Assembly: GCA_001306305.2 (NCBI GenBank)
Contig: CP155577.1
Coordinates: forward strand, 2,587,501 to 2,651,500
DNA length: 64,000 nucleotides
Direction of reading: 5' to 3'
Origin: Citromicrobium bathyomarinum
Lineage (GTDB): Bacteria; Pseudomonadota; Alphaproteobacteria; Sphingomonadales; Sphingomonadaceae
The notes under the pieces are model-generated. The model was not told the origin of the DNA and ran no database searches. It saw nothing but the letters and a program-made list of their open reading frames with translations. Position 1 is the stretch's first letter, and each line of letters begins with the position of its first letter. The position numbers and the translations under genes are program-made. This document shows, piece by piece, positions 18,604 through 27,183 of this stretch.

Positions 18604-19176
18604 ATGGTGGACGACACCCAGCTTCAGATATGGTTCTGCGAGGAGGTTCTTCCCCTCGAACCCTCGCTGACGCGCTATTTGCGCAAGAACTGGCGTACCG
18701 AGGAAGACGTGACCGATCTGCGACAAGACGTATACGAGGCCGCCCTGAACGGCGCGCGTCGCGGCTTGCCCGATCGCACACAGGGCTATCTGTTCACGAT
18801 CGCGCGCAACATTCTGATCAACCGGGCCAAGCGCGACCGGATCGTCTCCTTCGAACAGGTGGCCGATCTGGAAAGCGCGGCGAACGCGCACATCGATATC
18901 GAAGGTTCGGAGCGTCATCTTGCCGCGCGCGATGCCTTGCGCCGGGCGCAGGCGGGCATGGAAGGCCTGCCCCCGCGTTGCCGCGAAGTGGTCCGCCTGC
19001 GCAAGGTGGAAGGCATGTCACGGATCGAAGCGGCCGAGGCGATGGGCGTCGGGCTCGACACGATCGACCGGCAATTGCGGCTCGGCATTCGTGCCATGGC
19101 CGATGCCATGCTCGGCGGATCGGGGCGGATCCAGCGCGAAGAGCCACAGCGTGCGCGGCGGAGCAAATTGCAATGA
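18604..19176 (+). CDS. FecI-like ECF sigma factor
   Basis: 190 residues. Region 2 has LRQDVYEAAL and FTIARNILINRAKR; region 4 has LPPRCREVVRLRKVEGMSR followed by a helix-turn-helix. This is the layout of iron-uptake ECF sigma factors. The ATG at 18604 gives a normal length; the frame is open upstream without support. The FecR gene starts in an ATGA overlap with its stop, so the two are translationally coupled. By analogy it should activate the divergent TonB receptor once the receptor binds ligand. Confidence 0.92.
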   Translation: MVDDTQLQIWFCEEVLPLEPSLTRYLRKNWRTEEDVTDLRQDVYEAALNGARRGLPDRTQGYLFTIARNILINRAKRDRIVSFEQVADLESAANAHIDIEGSERHLAARDALRRAQAGMEGLPPRCREVVRLRKVEGMSRIEAAEAMGVGLDTIDRQLRLGIRAMADAMLGGSGRIQREEPQRARRSKLQ

Positions 19177-20135
19177 GCGCCGCAGAGATCGAAGATGTCG
19201 CAGCCGGCTGGCTGATCAGACGCGAGGAACCCGGCTGGACCGACCAGGACGAGGCGGAGTTCGCCGCGTGGATGGAGCGGTCCATGGCGCATAAGGCGGC
19301 CTATTGGCGGCTGGAGCACGGCTGGCGAGAGGCCGATCGCATTCCCGCATTGGGCGACACGCCGTCTTGCGTTGAGGAAAAGGAGGCTCCGGGCCGCCGC
19401 CGGACAGTCTTCGCGCTTGTCGGCGCATTGGCCGCCTCGCTCGTTCTGGCGCTGACCGGGATTGCGATGTGGAGTCCGCCGGTCCCGACCGAGCCGCCTG
19501 CCCGGTACGAGACGGCGCGCGGGGCGCGCGAAGCGGTGAAACTCGCCGACGGCAGCACGGTGGAACTGAACACCGCAACCAGGCTGCGTGCCGCCAGCGG
19601 CCCGGACGCACGCGAAGTGTGGCTTGACGAGGGCGAGGCCTTTTTCGACATCGTGCACCGCCCGGATCGCCGGTTCATCGTCCATGCCGGACCCAGGCGG
19701 ATCGTCGTTCTCGGCACGCGCTTCTCGGTCAAGCGCTCCGGCGACGATGTGACCGTGGCCGTGGTTTCGGGACGGGTGAAGGTCGAAGACAGCGCCAGCG
19801 CCGAGAGCGCGGGTGCTGCGATCGTGTCGACCGGGGATGTCGCCTACATACGCAAGCAGAACACGCTGGTGGTCGGGTCCAACGGAGACGAGGTCAACGC
19901 GATGACCGCGTGGCGCAAGGGGTTGCTGGTGTTCGACAACACGCCGCTGCGCACCGCCGTGGCGGAATTCAACCGCTATTCCGGCAAGCCGATCCAGGTG
20001 GCCCCGGACATCCAGCAGATCAGGATCGGCGGCTCGTTCCAGACGCACAACGCCGATGCATTTCTCGACCTGCTGGAATCGGCCTACGGCCTGCATGTCG
20101 AGCGGCACGAGGATATGATCGAACTCAAGCGCTGA
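19173..20135 (+). CDS. FecR-family anti-sigma regulator
   Basis: 320 residues. The cytoplasmic N-terminal DUF4880 part (AAGWLIRREEPGW, FAAWMERSMAHKAAYWRLE) binds sigma factor. One membrane helix follows at about residues 90-108. The periplasmic FecR domain has LADGSTVELNTATRL and GEAFFDI, and the C-terminal part is STN-like (VAEFNRYSGKPIQVA). It should link the STN domain of the divergent receptor to the ECF sigma factor. The start overlaps the sigma factor stop by four bases (ATGA). Confidence 0.93.
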   Translation: MSAAEIEDVAAGWLIRREEPGWTDQDEAEFAAWMERSMAHKAAYWRLEHGWREADRIPALGDTPSCVEEKEAPGRRRTVFALVGALAASLVLALTGIAMWSPPVPTEPPARYETARGAREAVKLADGSTVELNTATRLRAASGPDAREVWLDEGEAFFDIVHRPDRRFIVHAGPRRIVVLGTRFSVKRSGDDVTVAVVSGRVKVEDSASAESAGAAIVSTGDVAYIRKQNTLVVGSNGDEVNAMTAWRKGLLVFDNTPLRTAVAEFNRYSGKPIQVAPDIQQIRIGGSFQTHNADAFLDLLESAYGLHVERHEDMIELKR

Positions 20136-20232
20136 TCTGGCGGCTTCTTCGTTCGACGGACAAGCTCGATCGGCATGGCCGCGGCGTGCGCGCTATTGCG
20201 CGCCGCGCGCTTTGCGGTAAGCCACCTTCATC

Positions 20233-20526
20233 ATGAGCAGCATCACGATCACGCGTGTCGATAACGACACCAAGGGGCTCTACGTGGCCCAGGTCGAAGG
20301 GGTCGACGAGGTCGGCGAACTGACCTTTTCGCGCGCCAGCCCCACCCTCGTCATCGTAGACCATACCGGCGTGCCCGATAGCCTGCGCGGCAAGGGCGTC
20401 GGCTCGGCACTGGCGGAGCGGGTGGTTGCGGACGCACGTGCGGAAGGCTTCCGGATCGTGCCGCTGTGCCCCTTCTTCAAGGCGCAGGCTATGCGCCATC
20501 CCGACTGGGCCGACGTCGTCCAGTAA
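20233..20526 (+). CDS. GNAT-like N-acetyltransferase (YjdJ type)
   Basis: 97 residues, the short single-domain GNAT form. The acetyl-CoA-binding loop is GVPDSLRGKGVGSAL, followed by the helix and the strand FRIVPLCPFF, the usual end in the YjdJ/Gly-Nat group. Such proteins bind acetyl-CoA, but their acceptors are unknown. It lies about 100 bases after the FecR gene and may be transcribed with it, although nothing shows a shared role. A bidirectional terminator follows. Confidence 0.85.
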   Translation: MSSITITRVDNDTKGLYVAQVEGVDEVGELTFSRASPTLVIVDHTGVPDSLRGKGVGSALAERVVADARAEGFRIVPLCPFFKAQAMRHPDWADVVQ

Positions 20527-20574
20527 TCGGTAGCGCCGGTTCGGCCGAACGGGCTCCTCTACCCCACACGAAGC

Positions 20575-20607
20575 AAAACGGCGCGAGGGTTGCCCCCCGC
20601 GCCGTTT
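20575..20607. terminator. Bidirectional terminator
   Basis: AAACGGCGCG and CGCGCCGTTT form a strong stem with a GC-rich inner part. T-rich sequence follows on the plus strand and A-rich sequence precedes it. It serves the GNAT gene (+) and the second TonB receptor (-). Confidence 0.8.
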
Positions 20608-20634
20608 CTCTTTGTCCAGCTGGCGTAGCGCGGG

Positions 20635-23370
20635 TCAGAAGCCCGCGCGCACCGTGATGCCGTAGGTCCGCGGTTCGGCGAGGTAGGCCGAATAGGTCTG
20701 CTGCGGAGCCACGAACGGCGTGTTGAACGCGACCTGGGTGTAGTCCTGATCGAACAGGTTCTGCGCCCACAGTTCGATCGCCCACTTCTCGTCCGGGCCA
20801 CGGATACCGATGCGGCCGTTGACGAGGACATAACCGTCCTGCTCCTTGCCGTACAGCAGGTCGGAGCCGGTGTTATAGTCGCTGGTCATGCGGGTGTTGA
20901 TGTAGAACAGACCGGTCAGACCGCTATTGCCGATCGGCGGAGTGTACGAGAGCGATGCCGTCGCGGTGATCTCCGGCGCGTTCGACAGGTTGTCACCCGG
21001 CAGCAGACGCAGCGCCGGGTCCAGCGGTGCGCCAGTGTCGTTGCCGATCAGGTTGGTCTCGTAGCTGGTGTCGGCATAGGTCAGGCCGAGGTTGGCGTTG
21101 AGGAAGCGCGCCGGTCGCAGACCCAGTTCCAGCTCGACACCCTTGGCGATCACACCCGGCTGCACATCGTCGGCAGCGCAGGCACCTGTCGTGCCGCTCG
21201 CATCGCGATCCGCCCCGCCCAGGTCCGCACCGCACGAATTGACGTTCTGGACCAAGAAGACCGAGCCGTTGAACGTGTTCAGCTGGAAGTTGGAGAACCG
21301 CTGGTAGAAGGCGGCGGCCGTCAGCGTCCAGTCGCGGCCATCATACTTGCCGCCCACTTCGAATGCGTCGACGGTTTCCTGGCCGAACTGCAGGTTCGCG
21401 GTCGAACCGGTCACAGCAGGGTTACCCACCAACGGGCTCGCCTGCAGCGCAGAGCGGTCGAGGTTGAACCCGCCCGCCTTGTAGCCACGCGAATAGCTCG
21501 CGTAGGTCATCAGGCGATCGGTCGGTTTGAACGAGATGATCGCGGTGCCGGTGAACTCGTCTTCGTCGCGGCTGTCGGCAATCGAAACGCCGTTCAGCTC
21601 GCTGGTGCTGTTGCTCTGGCACGACAGCGAGATCAGGCCGCCGGCCAGACCCGCCAGCGCGGGCACGCCGAGCAGCGGCCCAAGCAGTGCCCGGTTGGTC
21701 GGGCAAGCCGTGTTGTCGTTGCCGAAGCTGGCCGAGAAGTCTTTGTTCTCGTTGGTGTACCGCAGGCCGAGCGTCAGGTTCAGACGGTCGGTGATGTTGA
21801 TGATGTTGTGGGTGAAGAGCGCCCAGTTGGTGCTTTCCTGGTTGTACACGTCGCCCGTGCTGCCCCGGTCCCTGACGGTCGCGAGGTTGTTGATCCCCGC
21901 GATGATCAGCGGCGTGGCCGCCCCGAACGCGCCGGCGCCGCCATTGGCTGCAGTCAGCGCACCGATATTGGCACCGAAGCAGTTGGCCGCCGAAGGATTG
22001 GCCAGTGCCGGGTTGATCGCCAGTGCGATGCGGCAGTTGGCGAAGGTGCCGTACTGCGTGCCGAAGCGCAGGTTGTCGCGGGTTTCCAGCTTTTCATTGG
22101 CGAAGTAGCCGCCAACCAGCCAGTCCAGCGTGCCGCCGAACGCTTCGCCCTGCAGACGCAGTTCCTGGCTGAAGGTCTTGAACTCACGCGCACCGGCGTT
22201 GGGGCCAGGCGCACGATAGAGGATGTCGACCTGGGTGTAGTCGGTGTCCGACCCTTGCGTGTTAGAATAGTCGCGGTAGCCGGTGATCGAGGTCAGCTGC
22301 GCACCGCCGAAATCCCAGTTCAGCTCGAGAGCGGCACCATAATCCTCGGTCTCGCCATCATAGCTGCGGCCCGGGGTCACGTAGATGTCGCGGTCGAACG
22401 TGCTCTGCGTCAGCGCGTTGGGGTTCTGACCCAGGCCGAGCAGGATGTTGACGATCGGGTTCTGCGTGCTCGTCAGCGCCGGGCCGCCATCGGGCCGGGC
22501 AAACGGATCGAGCCCCGGGCTGACCCGCGCGAGCGGAGCGAACTCGGGCTGCACGAAGGTCGCGGCGCAGCACGCCTCGTCCTTCTTCGAATAGTCGCCG
22601 GTCAGCCGGATGGAGAGCGTGTCGGTCGGCTCGAACAGCATCTGACCGCGGATCAGGTACCGGTCGCGATTGTTCACATCCACGTCGTTGACGACATCGT
22701 TGTAGAAGCCGTCGCGCCGGAAATAGACCCCGTCGAGGCGCGCCGCGACGGTGTCGCCCAGCGGTGCGTTGATCCCGGCTTCAACCTTGACCGCGTCGTA
22801 ATTGCCGTAGGTGAAGGCACCATAGCCGGAGAATTCGAACTCGGGCGGCGCGGTATAGATGTTGATCAGGCCAGCCGAGCTGTTGCGTCCGCCGAGCGTG
22901 CCCTGCGGGCCGCGCAGCACTTCGACCCGTTCGATCGGGCCCAGTTCGCTCAGCGCATTGCCCGAGCGCGAGCGATAGACGCCATCGACGAACACCGCGA
23001 CCGAGCTTTCCAGCCCGGGGTTGTCGCCGACCGTACCGATACCGCGGATACGGGCAGAGCCGTTGGCTTCGTTACCGGTGGAGGAGACCAGCAGGGACGG
23101 CGCGACCTGGTTGAGTTCGCGAATATCGCTGGCGCCCGAATTGCGCAGCTCTTCCGCGGAGACCACGTTCACCGCCACTGGCACATCTGTCAGTTCCTGC
23201 GTCCGGCCCTGCGCGGTAACAACGATCGTCGTTCCGCCGTCGAGCTCTTCCTGCAGTTCGGCTTCGGTATCTTGTGCATCGGTCGTCTGCGCCAGCGCGG
23301 CCACCGGCTGGAAGGCGAGGCCTCCGGCAAGTGCTCCGAGGGCGATCGAGCGTGTCAGAATGGCTTTCAT
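20635..23370 (-). CDS. TonB-dependent receptor
   Basis: Outer-membrane receptor of 911 residues. The signal peptide ends near ALAQTT. A short acidic, glutamate-rich stretch precedes a TonB-box-like TIVVTAQ. The plug domain has QVAPSLLVS and VEVLRGPQGTLGGRNSSAG, and the barrel ends in the usual aromatic residue (GF). There is no STN domain, so it does not signal through a FecR system. The plug resembles the large sphingomonad receptor group often placed near catabolic genes. It lies divergent from nothing and about 240 bases from an acyl-CoA dehydrogenase pair on the same strand. The ligand is unknown. Confidence 0.93.
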   Translation of the reverse strand: MKAILTRSIALGALAGGLAFQPVAALAQTTDAQDTEAELQEELDGGTTIVVTAQGRTQELTDVPVAVNVVSAEELRNSGASDIRELNQVAPSLLVSSTGNEANGSARIRGIGTVGDNPGLESSVAVFVDGVYRSRSGNALSELGPIERVEVLRGPQGTLGGRNSSAGLINIYTAPPEFEFSGYGAFTYGNYDAVKVEAGINAPLGDTVAARLDGVYFRRDGFYNDVVNDVDVNNRDRYLIRGQMLFEPTDTLSIRLTGDYSKKDEACCAATFVQPEFAPLARVSPGLDPFARPDGGPALTSTQNPIVNILLGLGQNPNALTQSTFDRDIYVTPGRSYDGETEDYGAALELNWDFGGAQLTSITGYRDYSNTQGSDTDYTQVDILYRAPGPNAGAREFKTFSQELRLQGEAFGGTLDWLVGGYFANEKLETRDNLRFGTQYGTFANCRIALAINPALANPSAANCFGANIGALTAANGGAGAFGAATPLIIAGINNLATVRDRGSTGDVYNQESTNWALFTHNIINITDRLNLTLGLRYTNENKDFSASFGNDNTACPTNRALLGPLLGVPALAGLAGGLISLSCQSNSTSELNGVSIADSRDEDEFTGTAIISFKPTDRLMTYASYSRGYKAGGFNLDRSALQASPLVGNPAVTGSTANLQFGQETVDAFEVGGKYDGRDWTLTAAAFYQRFSNFQLNTFNGSVFLVQNVNSCGADLGGADRDASGTTGACAADDVQPGVIAKGVELELGLRPARFLNANLGLTYADTSYETNLIGNDTGAPLDPALRLLPGDNLSNAPEITATASLSYTPPIGNSGLTGLFYINTRMTSDYNTGSDLLYGKEQDGYVLVNGRIGIRGPDEKWAIELWAQNLFDQDYTQVAFNTPFVAPQQTYSAYLAEPRTYGITVRAGF

Positions 23371-23612
23371 AGGTCTCCCAATCCCAATGTTCTTGCGGAG
23401 AGAGACTGCGCCTTGACGCACCGCCAGCGGCGGTCACGTGGTTGGTTTTAAAGGGGGCGCGCAGCTTTTGCCTGTCGCGCCCACCGATGCATGCTCTCCC
23501 AAGCCGCGCTATTCTGCGCGTGTTCTCGTCAAACTACAAGCGCGACCTACGGTCGTCGTGCGACTGTGACAGTTGCGTAACACTGTGCGGCACGCGCTTG
23601 CATTCCGTAACG

Positions 23613-24677
23613 TCAGTAGCCCTTGGTCGTCGCATAGAGGTCACGCAGATGACTGCTCGCGCCCCATGCCGCCTCCAGCACCCGCGCGCGTTTAAGATAG
23701 AATCCGACGTTGTATTCGTCGGTCATCCCGATTCCGCCATGCAGTTGAATGCCCTCCTTGCTGATCAGGTGCAGCGCATCGTTCGCGCGCGTCTTGGCGA
23801 GCATCGCCGCCTCGGTCACCGCGAACCCGCTGTCGAGCGCCTGCAACCCGCCTTCGACCGCCGAACGGGTCATTTCCAGTTCGCTGTAGAGGTCTGCCAT
23901 CCGGTGCTGCAGCGCCTGAAACGAGCTGAGCACCTGATTGAACTGCACGCGTTGCTTCAGATAGTCGAGCGTGGTGTCGAACACCGCCTGACACATGCCG
24001 AGCATTTCGGCAGCGGTCAGCACGCGTGCGCGATCGAGGATCTTCTGCGCCAGATCATCCCCGCCAGCGGCCAGTTTCTGCGCGGGCGCATCATTGAAAT
24101 CGATCTCGGCATGGTCCCGCATGTCGGCCAGCGCGCGGCTCGAGAGCGTAACGCCCTGCCCCTGCTCGACCAGATAAACGCCATCGCTGGCCAGGACGAC
24201 GAACAGCCCGGCACGGCTCGCTTCGTGGACGAAGGCCTTGGTGCCGGTCAGACGCCCGTCGTGCACACCGGCGCTCGCCTTCAGCCCAATATGACGCGGG
24301 CCTTCATCGAAGGCGAGCGTGCCGATCAACTCGCCCGAAGCGAGCCGGGGGAGGTATTCCGCCTTCTGTTCGTCGCTGCCGCCCAGCACGATCGCCGATG
24401 CGGCAAGCGCGGAGGCGATCAGCGGGCTCGCGGCGAGGCTCTTGCCCAGTTCCTCGACCACCAGGCCAAGGCTCATCCAGCCGAAATCGCTGCCGCCGTG
24501 CTCTTCGGGGATGATGATCCCCGCCCAGCCCATCTCGGCCATCGCGCCCCACGCATCCGCGTCGAACGGCTCGCCCGCGTCGCGCACCTTGCGCCAGGCA
24601 CCCACCGGATGCTCATTCTTCGTCCACTCGCGCGCCATGTCGCGCAGCATTTCCTGTTCGTCGTTGAGAACCGCCAT
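23613..24677 (-). CDS. Acyl-CoA dehydrogenase, small subunit type (copy 1)
   Basis: 354 residues with the ACAD fold. The C-terminus reads GGIGMTDEYNV and then AAWGAS, where classical enzymes have the catalytic glutamate in YEGT. The IVD-type alternative position also lacks it (LDRARVLTAAE). It is therefore probably the non-catalytic partner of the larger ACAD directly upstream (24692-25903), as in the alpha2beta2 dehydrogenases known from steroid side-chain breakdown. That comparison is inference. A close paralog lies at 49115-50185. The gap between the two genes is 14 bases. Confidence 0.9.
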   Translation of the reverse strand: MAVLNDEQEMLRDMAREWTKNEHPVGAWRKVRDAGEPFDADAWGAMAEMGWAGIIIPEEHGGSDFGWMSLGLVVEELGKSLAASPLIASALAASAIVLGGSDEQKAEYLPRLASGELIGTLAFDEGPRHIGLKASAGVHDGRLTGTKAFVHEASRAGLFVVLASDGVYLVEQGQGVTLSSRALADMRDHAEIDFNDAPAQKLAAGGDDLAQKILDRARVLTAAEMLGMCQAVFDTTLDYLKQRVQFNQVLSSFQALQHRMADLYSELEMTRSAVEGGLQALDSGFAVTEAAMLAKTRANDALHLISKEGIQLHGGIGMTDEYNVGFYLKRARVLEAAWGASSHLRDLYATTKGY

Positions 24678-24691
24678 GAGTCCCGCTCCCC

Positions 24692-25903
24692 TTACTGGTG
24701 GTCGAGCATCCCGAGGATGCGCTTGGCGATGATGTTGTTCTGGATTTCGGTCGATCCGCCGTAGATCGTGGTCGCCTTGCCGAAGAGCCAGGCGCGCGTG
24801 CCGTCGAGCTCCTTCTGCTCGAAGCCCTCACCTTCCCAGCCGAGCCCGCGATAGCCCTGAATGGCGATCATCAGCTCGGCGCGTTCCTGGCCCAGCTTGG
24901 TGCCCGCCTTCTTGAGGATCGAGCTGATCTCCGACACGCCGCCTTGCGCCTTGCTTTCCTCCATCGCGCGCCGCGCGGTGAGCAGGAAGGCGTTCCAGCG
25001 CATTTCGAAATCGGCGATCTTCACGCGCAGTTCGGCGTCGGCCAGCTTGCCGTTCTCGTCCAGCCCGATGTAGCGTTCGGCCACCTTGCCCAGCGGCTGC
25101 GAATTGAGTGCGGCGAGCGCGCCGCCGCCCGAGAGGTTGGTCCGCTCGTGCTGCAGCAGCTTCTTGCCGATGGTCCAGCCCTGCCCTTCCTCGCCGACGA
25201 GGTTTTCCTTGGGCACCTGCACATCGGTGAAGAAGGTTTCGCAGAACGGGCTCATGCCCGAAATCATCTTGATCGGCTTCACCTCGACGCCGGGCGCGTG
25301 CATGTCGATCAGCAGGAACGAGATGCCCTTGTGCTTGTCCGCGCGGCTGGTGCGCACGAGGCAGAAGCACTTGTCCGCCCACTGCCCGCCGCTGGTCCAG
25401 GTCTTCTGCCCATTGACGAGGTAATGGTCGCCCTTGTCCTCCGCCATCGTCTGCAGGTTCGCGAGGTCCGACCCGGCATTGGGTTCCGAATAGCCCTGGC
25501 ACCACCGGATCTCGCCCTTGCAGATCGGCGGGATATGTTCATGCTTCTGTTCCTCGCTCGCGAATTCGAGCAGCGTGGGGCCGAGCATCATCACGCCCAT
25601 CCCGCCGATCGGGTTCCACGCCCCGACCTTGGCCATTTCCTCTTCGAGCGCGCGGGCCTGCTTCTTGGTCAGCCCGCCGCCGCCATATTCCTTGGGCCAG
25701 GTGGGCGTGCCCCACCCCTTCTCGCCCATCGCGAGGCGCCATGCCTTCTCCGCGGGGCTTTCCTCACCCGCTTCCTCGACACTGCTGAGGAGGTTGTTCT
25801 TGCCGCGCAGTTCGGGCGGAAAATTCTCTGCCAGAAAGGCGCGCACTTCCTCGCGGAAGGCGTCCAGGTCGGCTTTAGCTTCGGGTTCGGCGACGCTCGC
25901 CAT
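24692..25903 (-). CDS. Acyl-CoA dehydrogenase, large subunit type (copy 1)
   Basis: 403 residues. It carries the ACAD substrate/FAD motif GYSEPNAGSDLA and VPKENLVGEEGQGW. The usual C-terminal catalytic glutamate is replaced (YGGSTEIQ instead of YEGT-). A glutamate is present at the isovaleryl-CoA-type position, Glu253 in LLQHERTNL, and is the likely base. The ATG at 25903 gives a start like that of its paralog at 47874. It is followed at once by the small subunit, so the two probably form one complex. The substrate is unknown; bulky ring or branched acyl-CoA esters fit the subunit plan. Confidence 0.92.
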   Translation of the reverse strand: MASVAEPEAKADLDAFREEVRAFLAENFPPELRGKNNLLSSVEEAGEESPAEKAWRLAMGEKGWGTPTWPKEYGGGGLTKKQARALEEEMAKVGAWNPIGGMGVMMLGPTLLEFASEEQKHEHIPPICKGEIRWCQGYSEPNAGSDLANLQTMAEDKGDHYLVNGQKTWTSGGQWADKCFCLVRTSRADKHKGISFLLIDMHAPGVEVKPIKMISGMSPFCETFFTDVQVPKENLVGEEGQGWTIGKKLLQHERTNLSGGGALAALNSQPLGKVAERYIGLDENGKLADAELRVKIADFEMRWNAFLLTARRAMEESKAQGGVSEISSILKKAGTKLGQERAELMIAIQGYRGLGWEGEGFEQKELDGTRAWLFGKATTIYGGSTEIQNNIIAKRILGMLDHQ

Positions 25904-26013
25904 GTTCACTCTCCCATACCGGCTGTTATGGGCACGACACTGGCGCAGGTTTACGCTCGCGTAAAGTGCTTTCTCGTTCGCCCGATGGACGAGCGCGCCC
26001 CTTCCCGGGCGCG

Positions 26014-26637
26014 TCACCCTTCGGGTCGCGCGGCCGCTCCGTTGAGCAGGTGTTCTTCGAAATACATCCGCAGCGCTTCGGTGGAGGAGCACGCCCCCAG
26101 CTTGGAGAGCATGTTCGCGCGGTGGATTTCGACCGTGCGCGGGCTGATCCCCAGTTCGATTCCGATTACCTTGTTGGAATGGCCGCCCGCCATGCGCGCC
26201 AGCACCTCGCCCTCGCGAGGGGAAAGGTGGGCCAGCCGGGTGCGGGCCAGGGCGGCACGCTGGCGCGCGGCGGCATAGGGGCCATTCCCGTCGCCCAGCT
26301 GGTCGATGCTGCGCAGCAATGCAGCGGTGTCGAGCGGGAGCGAGAAATAGTCGTACCCCCCGCCGCGCAGCACAGCGACCACCCGCCGCAGGCTGGGCCG
26401 GCTGGCGTAGGCGATCACTGCCAGCCAGCACCCTTGTGCGCGAAAGTGTTCACACACGCCAAGCGCCATCGGCGTATCGTCCCCCACCAGCACCACCTGT
26501 TCGTCGCCCGCGCGCCGCGTCACGAACTGTTCGAGCGTGTCGAATGGCTGTGCGATTACGCCCGCAGCCTCCACCTGTCGTCCAACCTGATCGCGCACTT
26601 GCTCGTCCGCGTCGATAACCGCCAATGTTCCCCGCAT
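26014..26637 (-). CDS. LuxR/FixJ-type regulator with degenerate receiver
   Basis: 207 residues. The C-terminal LuxR helix-turn-helix (LSPREGEVLARMAGGHSNK, then GISPRTVEIHRANMLSKL) is intact. The N-terminal receiver keeps the first acidic residues (IDADEQ) but has Gly52 where the phospho-acceptor Asp is expected (VVLVGDD), and leucine where the conserved lysine belongs (FSLPLD). It is therefore probably not controlled by phosphorylation, or uses Asp53/54 in a shifted way. It lies upstream of the ACAD pair on the same strand, 110 bases away, and might regulate it. Confidence 0.85.
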   Translation of the reverse strand: MRGTLAVIDADEQVRDQVGRQVEAAGVIAQPFDTLEQFVTRRAGDEQVVLVGDDTPMALGVCEHFRAQGCWLAVIAYASRPSLRRVVAVLRGGGYDYFSLPLDTAALLRSIDQLGDGNGPYAAARQRAALARTRLAHLSPREGEVLARMAGGHSNKVIGIELGISPRTVEIHRANMLSKLGACSSTEALRMYFEEHLLNGAAARPEG

Positions 26638-26660
26638 TTGGCACCCCTTTCTGCGTGTTA

Positions 26661-26672
26661 ACCCTTAAGGGT
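26661..26672. promoter_or_regulatory. 12-base palindrome before the LuxR-type gene
   Basis: ACCCTTAAGGGT is a perfect palindrome about 24 bases upstream of the regulator start at 26637. LuxR-type proteins bind dyad sites of this size, so it could be an autoregulatory operator. This is inference from position and symmetry only. Confidence 0.35.
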
Positions 26673-26884
26673 CGACCGCAGTCATCCGCGTTTTCCCGGC
26701 TCGCAGAAATACGAGGTATTGCGGATGTGGAGCTATTTGAGGGGCTTGCTCCAGCCAAAAAGAGCCAAAGCCTAGGTATCCGCGCATAGGGCAGCTGCTC
26801 GGTTTTGGAGAAAAATGTCCCGCAGGCTCTGGCCGGTGCCCAATTGCCCCGGTCCCGGTAGGGCGGCGCGCAGGCGACCCGGTG

Positions 26885-27031
26885 ATGCTGATCGCGAACA
26901 GTGCCAGACTGCGCGCGATGTTGCTGTCGGAGCCGCGCTACGACCGGCTGGAAGCCATCATCCGTCATGCGCTGGCGTGGGAGGAAAAGCTCGCCAGGCT
27001 CGACCGCGAGGATCACCGCAAAATCCGGTGA
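26885..27031 (+). CDS. Possible 48-residue charged protein
   Basis: A short frame with strong G/C preference at third codon positions. It starts at ATG 26885 (or GTG 26882) and ends at TGA. The product begins MLIANSARLRAM and is helical and charged, with RYDRLEAIIRHALAWEEK and a basic end. No clear ribosome site lies upstream. I recognise no family. It may be a real small protein or chance. Confidence 0.35.
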   Translation: MLIANSARLRAMLLSEPRYDRLEAIIRHALAWEEKLARLDREDHRKIR

Positions 27032-27183
27032 CCGATCCGCTGCCGCGCGAAAATCCTACAAATTATCGCTGTCCTACAAGGGTTTGTCGGACGTAGACGA
27101 CGCGAGTCGCTGCCTGTTTGCCGTCCGTCGCATCGCCCCCGCGGTGCGGGCGCGGGTGCGCGATTTCCCTGTCGGAGATGCCC

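Larger units (their letters stand above)
26638..27183. other. 546-base region with few genes
   Basis: This spacer separates the LuxR-type gene (minus) from the small hypothetical gene (plus). It holds a perfect 12-base palindrome, ACCCTTAAGGGT at 26661-26672, just upstream of the LuxR start, and one coding-like short frame at 26885-27031. Longer frames on both strands have poor codon character. Nothing else was recognised. Confidence 0.5.

Noticed and set aside
26450-27016. 188-residue frame on the minus strand
   Set aside because: It overlaps the start of the LuxR-type gene in another frame, has mixed codon character and no recognisable domain.
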